NCBI RefSeq assembly: GCF_000746845.1
Contig: NZ_KN050846.1
Location: forward strand, 2,248,963-2,312,962
DNA: 64,000 nt
Direction of reading: 5' to 3'
From: Altibacter lentus
GTDB taxonomy: Bacteria > Bacteroidota > Bacteroidia > Flavobacteriales > Flavobacteriaceae
Shown: positions 16,593-26,760 of the stretch, piece by piece
Numbering within the stretch: the first letter of the stretch is position 1
Layout of the letters: every line of letters begins with the position of its first letter
Position numbers and translations under genes: made by a program
Notes under the pieces: model-generated
What the model was told of the DNA's origin: nothing
The model's input: only the letters and a program-made list of their open reading frames with translations
Database searches by the model: none

Positions 16593-16958
16593 CTAATTTG
16601 TGCGTTGAGGTGTAACTGACGAAAATTCTGTATACAGAATATTAGTATTCAGGGCCAGTTGAGCAATATGCTCTGTTTGTATCACACCAACTTTTGGCAG
16701 GTGCAAGGTAACACTTTTATGTAATATTTTTTCTTTCAGTCCTTCTGCAGTAAGCCCTCGTTCCAGTCCACGGTTAATGTAATAGTAGTCGGAGCCGGAA
16801 TCCTTCAATACGATATCAAAGGAAGAGCCTTCAGCGATCTCGGTAACGGTTATGGTCACCACATCGCATCCCTCAGGCTTTGGATCATGAATGATACAAC
16901 TTTTCAGAAGAAAAGCTATTGCTATTAAAAGGAACAGATTTCTAATAATAGAGTTCAT
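16593..16958 (-). CDS. Small lipoprotein of unknown function
   Basis: The 121-residue product has a lipobox (FLLKSC, Cys21) and a soluble remainder without recognised domains. It overlaps the ftsX 3' end by 17 nt and lies 8 nt before the DUF3098 gene, so it is co-transcribed with envelope genes. It is an extra member between two otherwise commonly adjacent genes. Function cannot be assigned. Confidence 0.6.
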   Translation of the reverse strand: MNSIIRNLFLLIAIAFLLKSCIIHDPKPEGCDVVTITVTEIAEGSSFDIVLKDSGSDYYYINRGLERGLTAEGLKEKILHKSVTLHLPKVGVIQTEHIAQLALNTNILYTEFSSVTPQRTN

Positions 16959-17820
16959 CCGTTCGAAGATTTAAGAAACGTTGCGTTGCAAAGAACGTGC
17001 TGATCCAGGTAATAAAAAGGCCCATAAGGAAAACGAACAGAAACAGAACTACCAGCAAGAGCTCATCTTTTAATAATTGTAACTCCGGAAAGTTCTTGTT
17101 CAAGTAGTATAATACAACACCCATTCCAATCATAGCTATTACCGCCCCGATCATTCCCAGTTTTACACTTTTCCAAATAAAAGGGCGCCGAATAAAGCGT
17201 TTGGTAGCTCCCACCATTTGCATGGTCTTTATAGTAAATCGTTTGGCATAAACCGAAAGGCGTATCGAGCTGTTGATCAACAACACTGCGATAAAAGTGA
17301 ACAGGCCGCTTATCACTAAGATCCACAGGCTTATCTTCTTTACATTGTCATTGAGCAGTTCAATAAGGGGTTTATCGTATAACACTTCGTCTACAAAATC
17401 CTTGGTCATGATCTCGTTGCTGATGTCCTCCAGCTTTTCGGGAGAGACGAAGTCGGCAAGGATATGAACATCGATACTGTTTTGAAGTGGGTTGTACCCA
17501 AGAAATTCCATATAATTCTCTCCAATGGTAGCACTGTGTTCCTCTGCAGCTTGTTCCTTCGATACGAATTCTGCCGATTTTGTATATTCGGCCATCGCCA
17601 GACTCTGCTTTAACTGGGTGATCTCCACTTCTTTTGCAGTATCTTTCAAATAGACCGTAAGGGCGATCTTCTCTTTAAAATGATCGCCTACTTTTTTAGT
17701 ATTAAGAACCAAAAGACCCAACAACCCGAGTAAGAACAATACAAGCGATATACTTATCACTACGGAAAAGTAGGAAGAGATGAGTCTGCGTTTTTGATAC
17801 TTTTCAAAAGTAGAAGCCAT
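16942..17820 (-). CDS. ftsX: Cell division ABC permease FtsX
   Basis: The 292-residue protein has the FtsX topology: one membrane segment at about 18-40, an extracytoplasmic domain to about 165, then three segments near 170, 220 and 265. KRFTIKTMQMVGATKRFIRRPF is the conserved cytoplasmic loop that contacts FtsE. FtsEX regulates septal peptidoglycan hydrolases. ftsE is not adjacent in this window. It heads the operon to truB. Confidence 0.95.
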   Translation of the reverse strand: MASTFEKYQKRRLISSYFSVVISISLVLFLLGLLGLLVLNTKKVGDHFKEKIALTVYLKDTAKEVEITQLKQSLAMAEYTKSAEFVSKEQAAEEHSATIGENYMEFLGYNPLQNSIDVHILADFVSPEKLEDISNEIMTKDFVDEVLYDKPLIELLNDNVKKISLWILVISGLFTFIAVLLINSSIRLSVYAKRFTIKTMQMVGATKRFIRRPFIWKSVKLGMIGAVIAMIGMGVVLYYLNKNFPELQLLKDELLLVVLFLFVFLMGLFITWISTFFATQRFLNLRTDELYY

Positions 17821-17887
17821 AGTGTTGCGGGAATTTGATGTAAAAATACAATGATTTTTGCATCTGCAAGTATGTAACGTTTAAACT

Positions 17888-17917
17888 TTTGTCTTTCGTA
17901 CAATAGGCTTAAATTTG
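17888..17917 (+). promoter_or_regulatory. Promoter of leuS
   Basis: TTTG (17888-17891) and TAAATTTG (17910-17917) are separated by 18 nt, close to the Bacteroidota TTTG-N19-TAnnTTTG consensus. Confidence 0.65.
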
Positions 17918-17960
17918 CACCTGCCTTACGCCAACCGGAGGCATACATATAGAACGACGC

Positions 17961-20786
17961 ATGAGCAATTATCACTTCAACGCTATCGAAGCCAAATGGC
18001 AAAAATACTGGGCAGAACATAAGACATTTCACGCCGAGAATAACAGCGAAAAACCCAAATATTACGTGCTGGACATGTTTCCATACCCCTCAGGGGCAGG
18101 GCTTCACGTCGGACATCCGTTGGGGTATATTGCCAGTGACATCTATGCGCGATATAAGCGTCATCAAGGCTTTAATGTATTACATCCGCAGGGGTATGAC
18201 TCCTTTGGACTTCCTGCAGAGCAGTATGCCATTCAAACCGATCAGCATCCTAGAAAGACCACAGAGGAGAACATAGCCCGATACAGAGAGCAGTTGGACA
18301 AGATAGGATTCTCCTTCGACTGGAGCAGAGAAGTGCGCACGTCCGATCCCGATTATTACAAATGGACCCAATGGATCTTTATGCAGTTGTTTGAGAGCTG
18401 GTATGACAAGGCTTCAGACAAGGCGCGCCCCATTGAAGAACTGAGGGCTATTTTTTCTGAAAAAGGAAGCGGAGAGGTTCAAGCTGCTTGCGATACCGGT
18501 GTTCGAAGCTTTACAGCCGAAGAATGGAAAAGCTTTTCCGAAGCAACACAACAAAAAGAACTACTTAAATACCGCCTTACCTATCTTGCCGAAACCGAAG
18601 TGAACTGGTGTCCAGAACTGGGAACCGTATTGGCCAACGACGAGATCGTGAACGGCGTGTCCGAACGCGGAGGCTATCCTGTGGTTAGAAAGCGTATGAA
18701 ACAATGGAGCATGCGTATTACAGCCTATGCACAACGATTGTTGGATGGCTTGGAATCGATCGACTGGCCGCAACCCCTAAAGGACTCACAAACCAATTGG
18801 ATTGGACGTTCAAAAGGAGCAACCGTAACCTTTAGAGTAAAGGATCACAACGAAAGTATCGAAGTTTTTACCACACGACCGGATACAATTTATGGCGTTA
18901 GTTTTATGACCTTGGCGCCGGAACATGAGTTGGTTCCTAAGATCACTACCGAGGATCAAAAACAAGCGGTTCAAGATTATATAGAAGCTACGTCAAAGCG
19001 AAGTGAACGGGAGCGTATGGCAGACGTAAAAACCATTACCGGAGTGTTCACGGGGGCTTATGCGGAGCATCCTTTTAGTGGAGAGGCCATTCCTGTATGG
19101 ATAGGGGATTATGTCTTGGCAGGCTACGGAACGGGTGCCGTTATGAGTGTTCCTTGTGGTGATCAACGTGATTACGACTTTGCCAAGCACTTTGCTATTC
19201 CTATCCCGAATATTTTCAAGGATGTGGATATTTCTGAAGAAGCCTATTCTGATAAAGAGCATACCATTATTACCAACAGCGATTTCCTTGATGGTTTGTC
19301 CTATGCTGAAGCGACACAGCGCGTGATCGAAGCACTTGAGAAAAAGGGTGCAGGAGAAGGTAAGATCAATTATAGGTTGCGAGATGCCGTGTTCTCCAGA
19401 CAGCGCTACTGGGGTGAGCCCTTTCCTGTGTATTATAAGGATGGGTTACCCCAATTAATTGAGGAAAAGCACTTGCCGCTCACCCTTCCGGAAGTAGAAA
19501 AATACCTCCCCACCGAAGATGGAGAACCCCCTTTGGGACGTGCAGAGGTTTGGGCGTGGGATGAAAATGCGGGTGCCGTGGTGTCTAACGACCGGATCGA
19601 CCATAAAACAGTATTTCCACTGGAATTGAATACCATGCCCGGCTGGGCGGGAAGTAGCTGTTATATGTTCCGTTATATGGATCCCGAAAATAATCATGTC
19701 TTGGTTTCTCAACAAGCAATGGAATACTGGGAGAACGTCGATCTGTATGTAGGGGGAAGCGAGCATGCCACAGGGCATTTGCTCTACAGCAGGTTCTGGG
19801 TAAAGTTCTTGTACGATCGCGGGGTATTACCGGTAGCAGAGCCTTTTAAGAAATTGATCAATCAGGGAATGATCCTTGGGGAAAGCGCTTTTGTGTATCG
19901 CATAGAAGGAAAAAATACGTTTATCTCTAAAGGAAAGTATAGTGGCGAAGAAATTCAGCCAATACATGCCGATGTCTCCTTTGTGAATCTTCAAAATGAG
20001 TTAGATATCGAATCGTTTAAAGCCTGGCGACCTGAGTTTGCCGATGCTATATTTATTACTGAAGAAGACGGATCTTTTAAAGTGGCTCGCGAGGTCGAAA
20101 AAATGTCCAAATCCAAGTACAATGTCGTGAATCCCGATGATATTTGCAGTCAGTATGGAGCAGACACCTTGCGTATGTACGAGATGTTCTTAGGACCATT
20201 GGAACAAGCCAAACCATGGAATACTGCCGGGATCACCGGTGTTCATGGTTTTTTAAAGAAATTATGGAAATTATACCACAGTAGTTCCAACGATACTTTT
20301 TTTGTAAGCGAAGAACAAGCTACCAAAGAAAACTTGAAGACTCTCCACAAGACCATTAAAAAGGTGCGGGAAGATATTGAGAATTTCAGTTTTAACACCT
20401 CAGTATCGACATTTATGATCGCTGTGAACGAGCTCACGGCACAAAAATGCACTTCCCGGGAGATCCTGGAGCCACTTTTAATACTAATCTCACCCTATGC
20501 GCCGCATATTGCCGAGGAGCTATGGGAGAAATTAGGGCACAGTAAGAGCATTTCAACAGCTTCTTTTCCAAAATTCGAGCCTTCTCATTTGGTAGAAAGT
20601 ACCAAAGAGTACCCTATTTCATTTAACGGAAAGATGCGTTTTACGCTGGAATTACCTTTGGATTTATCAAAGGATGCCATCGAGGCTGCCGTCATGTCAC
20701 ATGAAAGGACCGCCCATTATCTGGAGGGTCGCAGCCCAAAGAAGGTGATTATCGTACCCGGAAAGATTGTAAATATTGTTGGCTAA
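17961..20786 (+). CDS. leuS: Leucine-tRNA ligase
   Basis: The 941-residue class I synthetase has the HIGH-type motif [11 protein letters not shown] near residue 50, the CP1 editing domain ([32 protein letters not shown]) and KMSKS near residue 715. It is longer than the roughly 860-residue Escherichia coli enzyme because of inserts such as residues 155-200 ([20 protein letters not shown]) seen in Bacteroidota homologues. It charges tRNA-Leu. Convergent neighbours are absent; the zinc peptidase gene follows after 53 nt. Confidence 0.98.
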   Translation: MSNYHFNAIEAKWQKYWAEHKTFHAENNSEKPKYYVLDMFPYPSGAGLHVGHPLGYIASDIYARYKRHQGFNVLHPQGYDSFGLPAEQYAIQTDQHPRKTTEENIARYREQLDKIGFSFDWSREVRTSDPDYYKWTQWIFMQLFESWYDKASDKARPIEELRAIFSEKGSGEVQAACDTGVRSFTAEEWKSFSEATQQKELLKYRLTYLAETEVNWCPELGTVLANDEIVNGVSERGGYPVVRKRMKQWSMRITAYAQRLLDGLESIDWPQPLKDSQTNWIGRSKGATVTFRVKDHNESIEVFTTRPDTIYGVSFMTLAPEHELVPKITTEDQKQAVQDYIEATSKRSERERMADVKTITGVFTGAYAEHPFSGEAIPVWIGDYVLAGYGTGAVMSVPCGDQRDYDFAKHFAIPIPNIFKDVDISEEAYSDKEHTIITNSDFLDGLSYAEATQRVIEALEKKGAGEGKINYRLRDAVFSRQRYWGEPFPVYYKDGLPQLIEEKHLPLTLPEVEKYLPTEDGEPPLGRAEVWAWDENAGAVVSNDRIDHKTVFPLELNTMPGWAGSSCYMFRYMDPENNHVLVSQQAMEYWENVDLYVGGSEHATGHLLYSRFWVKFLYDRGVLPVAEPFKKLINQGMILGESAFVYRIEGKNTFISKGKYSGEEIQPIHADVSFVNLQNELDIESFKAWRPEFADAIFITEEDGSFKVAREVEKMSKSKYNVVNPDDICSQYGADTLRMYEMFLGPLEQAKPWNTAGITGVHGFLKKLWKLYHSSSNDTFFVSEEQATKENLKTLHKTIKKVREDIENFSFNTSVSTFMIAVNELTAQKCTSREILEPLLILISPYAPHIAEELWEKLGHSKSISTASFPKFEPSHLVESTKEYPISFNGKMRFTLELPLDLSKDAIEAAVMSHERTAHYLEGRSPKKVIIVPGKIVNIVG

Positions 20787-20839
20787 ATTTTAGCACACTT
20801 TTTGCTATTCCCTTTGTACATTTAAAACAAAAAAATACA

Positions 20840-21529
20840 ATGATTGGATATTATATATTAGCTGGGATCATCTTTTTGGTGAGTATGTATGTAAGCAACA
20901 AACTGAAGAGTAAATTTAAAAAATACTCGCAAGTCCATTTGCGCAACGGCATGAGCGGTAAGGAGATCGCAGAGAAGATGTTGAGCGACAATGGCATACA
21001 AGATGTACAAGTGATTTCGGTTGCAGGACAACTTACAGACCATTATAATCCCGCGAAAAAAACCGTGAACCTCAGTGAACCGGTATACATGCAGCGAAAT
21101 GCAGCTGCAGCCGCCGTGGCAGCACACGAATGCGGGCATGCTGTTCAGCATGCTACTGCTTATAGTTGGTTGAAAATGCGATCGGCGATCGTACCGGCGG
21201 TAAGTATCTCAAGCAAGCTTTCAAATTTTGTGATCATGGCAGGCTTAGTGCTTTCGGTTACAGGCTCGCTTATTGGAAACACCATTTTTTTGATAGGGAT
21301 ACTTCTTTTTGCATTGACCACTGTGTTTGCATTCATTACACTCCCGGTGGAATTTGATGCAAGTAAACGTGCGCTTGCGTGGCTGGAAAGTGCCAATATG
21401 GTGACGCCACAAGAGCATGCCGGAGCGAAAGATGCCTTAAAATGGGCGGCACGCACCTATGTGGTTTCTGCATTGGGATCTTTGGCTACTTTACTGTACT
21501 TCATTAGTATTTTCTTAGGCAGACGATAA
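20840..21529 (+). CDS. Membrane zinc metallopeptidase (YugP family)
   Basis: The 229-residue protein has the HEXXH-like zinc site AAHECGHAVQHA (about 93-104), an N-terminal membrane segment and two further hydrophobic segments near 130-165, with a final one at about 205-225. It belongs to the Zn_peptidase_2 / YugP family, membrane proteases of unknown substrate. It ends just before a structured palindromic element that separates it from a convergent gene. Confidence 0.88.
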   Translation: MIGYYILAGIIFLVSMYVSNKLKSKFKKYSQVHLRNGMSGKEIAEKMLSDNGIQDVQVISVAGQLTDHYNPAKKTVNLSEPVYMQRNAAAAAVAAHECGHAVQHATAYSWLKMRSAIVPAVSISSKLSNFVIMAGLVLSVTGSLIGNTIFLIGILLFALTTVFAFITLPVEFDASKRALAWLESANMVTPQEHAGAKDALKWAARTYVVSALGSLATLLYFISIFLGRR

Positions 21530-21538
21530 GGACGAAGG

Positions 21539-21626
21539 TTCGAGTGTTTTTCACAAAGTGAAAAACGCACAACGCGCAAAGGACATCCTTTGCGCGTTGT
21601 GTTTTCGCCTGTGGCGAATGCTCGAA
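21539..21626. repeat. Cloverleaf-forming palindromic element between convergent genes
   Basis: An outer pair TTCGAG (21539-21544) / CTCGAA (21621-21626) encloses three perfect hairpins: 9 bp (GTTTTTCAC 21546-21554 / 21558-21566), 15 bp (21568-21582 / 21587-21601) and 6 bp (TTCGCC 21604-21609 / GGCGAA 21613-21618). Only 1-2 nt separate the arms, so single strands fold into a compact four-way junction. It may act as a bidirectional terminator or be a mobile REP-like element; no T run follows the long arm other than TTTT at 21602-21605. Confidence 0.8.
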
Positions 21627-21637
21627 GCGGTTAGTTC

Positions 21638-23008
21638 TTAACCTGCAACATTATTCGGATTGTAACCTAAATATGGCACATCACTTTCAGTAAAACTAAT
21701 GCCAAAATCTTCCAGCTCTTTCAGTATAGGTTCGTAGACTTCTTTAGCGATGGGTAGTTGTACTCCGGGCGTTGTGATCTCCTCGTTCAATATTTTTAAC
21801 GCGGCGATAGCAACCGGCAATCCAACGGTCTTTGCCATGGCAGTATAACTTTGGTCGTCCCCCTTTATCACCATATTACTGTCAATTTGATATTTGGCCC
21901 CGTTCAATTCGTACCCAAATTTGTGGTACATCACGATCATATCTTTATCATCTGCTTTCAAGGTCCATTTATCTTCTAATATCCTTTGAAGGGCCTGCGC
22001 CGGAGTTGCATCTTTAATGCCTATCTTTTTTTCTGAATTGAAGATATCCAACTCTTCCAGTTTTCCCCACATAAGATCATCTTGATCGATCTTCAAATTA
22101 TGACGTAATTTCAGTTCTACCGAATCGGTTGGGGAATAAGGCAGGAACAGGTTCACAAAATTCCGATAGGAAAGTGCTTCCGAATTGGGGATGGTATAAT
22201 CGTCATCCGTCATTCCCAGTTGAACGAACATATTCCAGGCCTTACTAAACCCTACATGTCGAATGGTTCCTCGATAGAGGGTGAGCACATCTTCCAGTCC
22301 GTATACCTTCCGGTATTTCAAAGAATTTCTGTTGGCATACGCCTCGAAACGACCATGTCCCTCTACATCTAAAAACTCTGTTCTTCGAAACAAACGGTGA
22401 TAGGGGATATACTTATACGTCCCTTCTTGAATAAATTCTGCAGCGCCGCCTTGTCCTGCAAGTACGACATTTCGAGGGTTCCAGGTGAACTTGTAATGCC
22501 AAAGGTTGTCATCGCTTTCGGGAGCGATCAATCCGCCTGTAAAGGATTCGAATAACAGCATCTTTCCTCCTTTGGCCCGAATGCGATCGATCACCTGCAT
22601 GGCACTCATGTGATCAATTCCCGGGTCTAGTCCAATCTCGTTCATGAACACCAGCCCCTTTGCTTTCGCTCGGGTATCCAACGACTGCATCTGGTCGCTT
22701 ACATAGGAAGCAGTCACCAGATGTTTTCCAAATTCAATACAATCTTTTGCTACTTCAATATGATAACGCGCGGGTAACATGGAGATCACTAGGTCGCTGT
22801 TCTCTACCGCACGCCTGCGCTGAGATTCATTAAATACATCCAGCAAGATCCCCCGGGCATTGGGATGACCATCTGTGAATTTTTGAGCGTTCTGTATAGA
22901 AATATCACCAATAGTGATAAAGAGTTCTTCGGCTTCAGATCGATCTAATAAATATTGAATTAAACTTGTTGCCGAACGGCCGGCTCCAATTATCAAAATG
23001 TTTCTCAT
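21638..23008 (-). CDS. Saccharopine dehydrogenase family protein
   Basis: The 456-residue protein opens with a Rossmann NAD(P) motif (IIGAGRSATSL), followed by SMLPARYHIEVAKDCIEFGKHLVTASY and EIGLDPGIDHMSA, all signatures of saccharopine reductase-type enzymes. These interconvert saccharopine with lysine or aminoadipate semialdehyde in lysine metabolism. Which direction it works in here is not determinable. It is divergent from the DUF423 gene. Confidence 0.9.
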   Translation of the reverse strand: MRNILIIGAGRSATSLIQYLLDRSEAEELFITIGDISIQNAQKFTDGHPNARGILLDVFNESQRRRAVENSDLVISMLPARYHIEVAKDCIEFGKHLVTASYVSDQMQSLDTRAKAKGLVFMNEIGLDPGIDHMSAMQVIDRIRAKGGKMLLFESFTGGLIAPESDDNLWHYKFTWNPRNVVLAGQGGAAEFIQEGTYKYIPYHRLFRRTEFLDVEGHGRFEAYANRNSLKYRKVYGLEDVLTLYRGTIRHVGFSKAWNMFVQLGMTDDDYTIPNSEALSYRNFVNLFLPYSPTDSVELKLRHNLKIDQDDLMWGKLEELDIFNSEKKIGIKDATPAQALQRILEDKWTLKADDKDMIVMYHKFGYELNGAKYQIDSNMVIKGDDQSYTAMAKTVGLPVAIAALKILNEEITTPGVQLPIAKEVYEPILKELEDFGISFTESDVPYLGYNPNNVAG

Positions 23009-23077
23009 CCGTAGGTTTTTCGTTAACTTTGTAGTAGATATGTTACGAAGCGAAAGTACTAATTGTATGTTTAATTA

Positions 23078-23476
23078 ATGCGGGATTTCGATAAAAAAAT
23101 TGTGGTTACAGCTACCCTTTTGGGGGCTGTTACAATCGCTATCGGCGCCTTTGGTGCCCACGGACTAAAAAATTTTGTACCAACGGATGCAGTGGTAACT
23201 TTTGAGACCGGGGTACGCTACCAAATGTACCATACCATCGCGTTATTAATCCTTGGCTTTGCCACTCAAGTGCCGGCAGCCACTCGAAAATGGGTATTTC
23301 GACTCTTCATCCTGGGAATCGTATTGTTCTCGGGTTCTATCTATGTCTTGGCCTTGAAAGCAGTACTGCCATTTTCTGTTTCTTTTCTGGGGCCGGTAAC
23401 GCCATTGGGAGGTCTGTTGTTAATTTCAGGATGGATTCGATGGTGCTATGGTTTATTAACAATCAAGTCGGGATAA
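23078..23476 (+). CDS. DUF423 membrane protein
   Basis: The 132-residue protein has four membrane helices and the family motifs AIGAFGAHGLK (about 21-31), FETGVRYQMYHTIALL and a TPLGGLLLISGW C-terminus. DUF423/YgdD proteins are small inner-membrane proteins without known activity. Confidence 0.9.
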   Translation: MRDFDKKIVVTATLLGAVTIAIGAFGAHGLKNFVPTDAVVTFETGVRYQMYHTIALLILGFATQVPAATRKWVFRLFILGIVLFSGSIYVLALKAVLPFSVSFLGPVTPLGGLLLISGWIRWCYGLLTIKSG

Positions 23477-23514
23477 TTATGTTTTTTTAAAGGATGAATC
23501 TGTAGTAGTTTTAT

Positions 23515-23522
23515 TATTTTTG
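23515..23522 (+). promoter_or_regulatory. Promoter box of pckA
   Basis: TATTTTTG fits TAnnTTTG and ends 23 nt before the ATG. Confidence 0.5.
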
Positions 23523-23545
23523 TATCACAACAATTAAAATAAGTT

Positions 23546-25144
23546 ATGGTCGGTAAAAACCAAACTACGAAAATGATTTCCGTAGATCAATACGGGATCA
23601 AAAATGCAAAAGTTAAGTATCAATTATCTTCACAAGAACTTCATAACGAAACCATTCAAAAAGGACAGGGAGTAGAATCCAGCAGCGGAGCCCTCGCAGT
23701 AAATACTGGAGAGTTCACCGGGCGTTCTCCAAAGGACCGTTTTATAGTGAAAGACGATGTCACACGGGACAAAGTATGGTGGGGAAATATCAACATTCCC
23801 TTTCCTACGAACATGTTCGACGCTTTATACGATAAAGTGGTCGATTATCTTTCTGAAAAGGAAATCTACGTACGAGACAGTTATGCTTGTGCCGATGATG
23901 CATACCGTTTAAACATTCGAGTGATTACAGAATACCCTTGGTCGAATATGTTTGCGCACAACATGTTTCTGCGACCAACGGAAGCTGAATTGGAATCCTT
24001 CGACCCCGAGTGGCTTATTGTAAATGCTCCCGGATTTAAAGCCGATCCCGAAGTGGATGGAACAAGACAGCACAACTTCGCCATCCTTAATTTCACAAAG
24101 AAGATCGCCCTTATTGGAGGTACGGGCTATACCGGTGAGATCAAGAAAGGAATATTTTCTGCACTTAATTTTATACTTCCTGTGGACAAGAACACAATGC
24201 CAATGCACTGCTCTGCAAATGTGGGTGACGATGGTGAAACAGCTATCTTCTTTGGTTTGTCCGGAACAGGAAAAACAACGCTTTCTGCAGATCCGAATCG
24301 CAAATTGATTGGTGATGATGAACACGGTTGGACCGCAGAGAATACAATTTTCAATTTTGAAGGCGGATGCTATGCCAAAGTGATCAATCTCTCCGAAGAA
24401 AATGAACCGGATATCTATCACGCGATTAAACCGGGTGCGATTCTTGAAAATGTCATCCTCAATGAAAAAGGGGATGTGGATTTTGCCAATACGTCCATCA
24501 CACAGAACACACGGGTGAGCTATCCTATTTATCACATCGATAATATACAGGAGCCGTCTATTGGTGAAAATCCTAAGAACATATTCTTTTTAACAGCCGA
24601 TGCCTTTGGGGTATTGCCTCCTATTTCCAAGCTAACACCGGGACAGGCGGCCTATCACTTTATAAGCGGTTATACGGCTAAGGTAGCAGGTACCGAAGAA
24701 GGGATCAATGAGCCAACACCAAATTTTTCAGCGTGTTTCGGAGCTCCGTTCATGCCGTTGCACCCTACGAAATACGGGGAAATGCTAAGCAAGAAAATGA
24801 AGAATGCCGGCGTAAATGTTTGGTTGATCAATACCGGCTGGACCGGGGGCCCTTATGGTGTGGGAAGTAGAATGAAATTAAAATATACCCGTGCGATGAT
24901 CACGGCAGCGCTTAATGGTGATCTGAAGGATGTGCCGTACGAGCAGCATCCAATTTTTGGACTTCAAGTGCCGCAATCCTGCCCTAACGTTCCCAATGAA
25001 GTGCTAAATCCGAAGGAGACCTGGAAAAACAAGAAAGCCTATGATATCCAGGCACAGGAACTGGCCTCTTCCTTTAAAGAGAATTTCAAAAAGTTCGAAG
25101 AATTTGCGAATGACGAAATACTTTCGGGAGCTCCTATAAATTAA
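23546..25144 (+). CDS. pckA: Phosphoenolpyruvate carboxykinase (ATP)
   Basis: The 532-residue length is typical. GEFTGRSPKDRFIV (about 53-66), the kinase P-loop GLSGTGKTTLSADP (about 236-249), LIGDDEHGW and NTGWTGGPYGVG are all present. The ATP-type enzyme turns oxaloacetate into PEP, the first step of gluconeogenesis, with a reverse role in fermenters. An internal ATG at codon 10 is an alternative start. A strong bidirectional terminator follows. Confidence 0.98.
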   Translation: MVGKNQTTKMISVDQYGIKNAKVKYQLSSQELHNETIQKGQGVESSSGALAVNTGEFTGRSPKDRFIVKDDVTRDKVWWGNINIPFPTNMFDALYDKVVDYLSEKEIYVRDSYACADDAYRLNIRVITEYPWSNMFAHNMFLRPTEAELESFDPEWLIVNAPGFKADPEVDGTRQHNFAILNFTKKIALIGGTGYTGEIKKGIFSALNFILPVDKNTMPMHCSANVGDDGETAIFFGLSGTGKTTLSADPNRKLIGDDEHGWTAENTIFNFEGGCYAKVINLSEENEPDIYHAIKPGAILENVILNEKGDVDFANTSITQNTRVSYPIYHIDNIQEPSIGENPKNIFFLTADAFGVLPPISKLTPGQAAYHFISGYTAKVAGTEEGINEPTPNFSACFGAPFMPLHPTKYGEMLSKKMKNAGVNVWLINTGWTGGPYGVGSRMKLKYTRAMITAALNGDLKDVPYEQHPIFGLQVPQSCPNVPNEVLNPKETWKNKKAYDIQAQELASSFKENFKKFEEFANDEILSGAPIN

Positions 25145-25162
25145 CTGGTCTATAATTTGAAT

Positions 25163-25200
25163 AAAAAAAGGCTCCGGATAGAAATCCGGAGCCTTTTTTT
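25163..25200. terminator. Bidirectional terminator between pckA and hemD
   Basis: GGCTCCGGAT (25170-25179) pairs perfectly with ATCCGGAGCC (25184-25193), loop AGAA, with seven A before and seven T after, so it works on both strands for the convergent genes. Confidence 0.93.
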
Positions 25201-25217
25201 ATTCAGTACGTAAATGG

Positions 25218-25964
25218 TTATTTCTTATTTGCTTCCTTAATATATTTCTCCAATGCCATGGTCATAGATGGTGTTTCCGGGGTCGGTGCTTGGATGTCTA
25301 CTCGCAAACCACTTTCAGTAGCTGCTTTCACAGTTGTATTTCCAAAGACCGCAATACGTGTTTCATTTTGTTTGAAATCGGGGAAGTTGTGTAATAACGA
25401 TTCAATTCCGCTGGGACTAAAAAACACCAGAATATCGTAATAGACATCGCGAAGATCGGAAAGGTCACTAACTACAGTTTTGTAAAAGGTTGCCTGCTTC
25501 CAGTCTACACCAAGTTCGTTGAGAACCATGGGAACTTCCGGCTTTAACTTGTCGGATGAAGGCAGTAAGAATTTCTCGTTCTTGTATTTCTTGATCAAGG
25601 GAGAAAGCTCGGTGAACGTACGTTTCCCAACATAAATTTTACGCTTTCTGTAGACTACATACTTTTGCAAATAGTAAGCCACGGCTTCACTCTGACAAAA
25701 ATATTTCATCGTGTCCGGCACCTTGAACCGTAATTCTTCAGCGATTCTGAAAAAATGATCTACTGCATTCCTGCTTGTAAGTACTACTGCAGAATATTTT
25801 GTGAGATCAACTTTTTGGGAGCGAACATCTTTACCTGAAACTCCTTCAACATGTATAAAAGGCCTGAAATCTATTTTAACCTTCTGTTTTTCAATCAAAT
25901 CGAAATAGGGAGAGTTTTCAACCTTAGGCTCGGGCTGAGAAACTAAAATAGTTTTCACTTTCAT
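25218..25964 (-). CDS. hemD: Uroporphyrinogen-III synthase
   Basis: The 248-residue protein has the two-lobed HemD pattern: VVLTSRNAVDHFF (about 83-95), a middle hinge with LLPSSDKLKPEVP, and ILVFFSPSGIESLL near 180. The enzyme closes hydroxymethylbilane to uroporphyrinogen III in haem synthesis. A TTG six bases upstream is in frame, but the ATG at 25964 is preferred. It is 27 nt downstream of the DUF4271 gene, a pairing common in Flavobacteriaceae. Confidence 0.9.
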   Translation of the reverse strand: MKVKTILVSQPEPKVENSPYFDLIEKQKVKIDFRPFIHVEGVSGKDVRSQKVDLTKYSAVVLTSRNAVDHFFRIAEELRFKVPDTMKYFCQSEAVAYYLQKYVVYRKRKIYVGKRTFTELSPLIKKYKNEKFLLPSSDKLKPEVPMVLNELGVDWKQATFYKTVVSDLSDLRDVYYDILVFFSPSGIESLLHNFPDFKQNETRIAVFGNTTVKAATESGLRVDIQAPTPETPSMTMALEKYIKEANKK

Positions 25965-25991
25965 AGACAACTGGATTTTTGGTTTTTCCGA

Positions 25992-26645
25992 TCATACCAA
26001 CGTTTTATAGAGGATGATATACGGTGAAATTTCAAGTGCGCAAAGATACAAAATAAAATAAAGGAAATTACGCATTATCGTGTTTCCGTTTGTTTTGTAG
26101 CTGTAAAACAGGGCAATACTGTTTAAGGCCAAAACGACCAAAACGAAGATGAGCAACACTGTTGACGAGGGGAGGTAGACAAAATAGAAGACAAGATTTG
26201 CCATAAAAAAAAGTATGGCGATAAGGTTTCTATAACTTAATTTTTGATATAAATAGCTATTTACCAAGGCATCGATTGAAAAAATATTCCCAATAATCTT
26301 CTCGATGGCGAACTTAATGCCCACAAAAACAACATAACCGGTACAAATTTGAAGGAACAGCCAGGGATTCTCTTGTAGTACCTTAGGGCTGTTGATGCGA
26401 ATTAGAAGAAATATAAAAAGAGATACTGAAACCACTTGAGTTACAAGCAATAGTAAGTTAAATGGGTGGTTGATCTCGTCGTTTCTGCCTTGCACCATAA
26501 AATACTTGTTGGTAATAGGCAGCATTATAAATTCCTCAAAACGTTTGGGATATAGATATTTGGCCAGGGCGTAAAGCACGAGACAGATCACCATTAATAC
26601 GATGATCCAATCTTGTGAAACGAAATTCCGCTCGATGTAATCCAT
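25992..26645 (-). CDS. DUF4271 membrane protein
   Basis: The 217-residue protein has about six to seven membrane segments and the family start RNFVSQDWIIVLMV with FNLLLLVTQVVSVSLF. DUF4271 is a Bacteroidota-specific family of unknown function usually next to hemD. A TTG at 26651 is in frame; the ATG at 26645 is chosen. Confidence 0.88.
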   Translation of the reverse strand: MDYIERNFVSQDWIIVLMVICLVLYALAKYLYPKRFEEFIMLPITNKYFMVQGRNDEINHPFNLLLLVTQVVSVSLFIFLLIRINSPKVLQENPWLFLQICTGYVVFVGIKFAIEKIIGNIFSIDALVNSYLYQKLSYRNLIAILFFMANLVFYFVYLPSSTVLLIFVLVVLALNSIALFYSYKTNGNTIMRNFLYFILYLCALEISPYIILYKTLV

Positions 26646-26735
26646 ACCCAATTTTCAAGTAAAGGTACAGCAAATTTAATTTCGCCGAAACGGCGCAATT
26701 AGATTTTCCTTCACATAATTTTGCGCAAAAAAGGG

Positions 26736-26743
26736 TACATTTG
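26736..26743 (+). promoter_or_regulatory. Promoter box of the GT2-pyrC-DUF4296 operon
   Basis: TACATTTG matches TAnnTTTG and lies 17 nt before the first ATG of the operon. Confidence 0.55.
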
Positions 26744-26760
26744 CTCAAAAAAAAGGGAGT

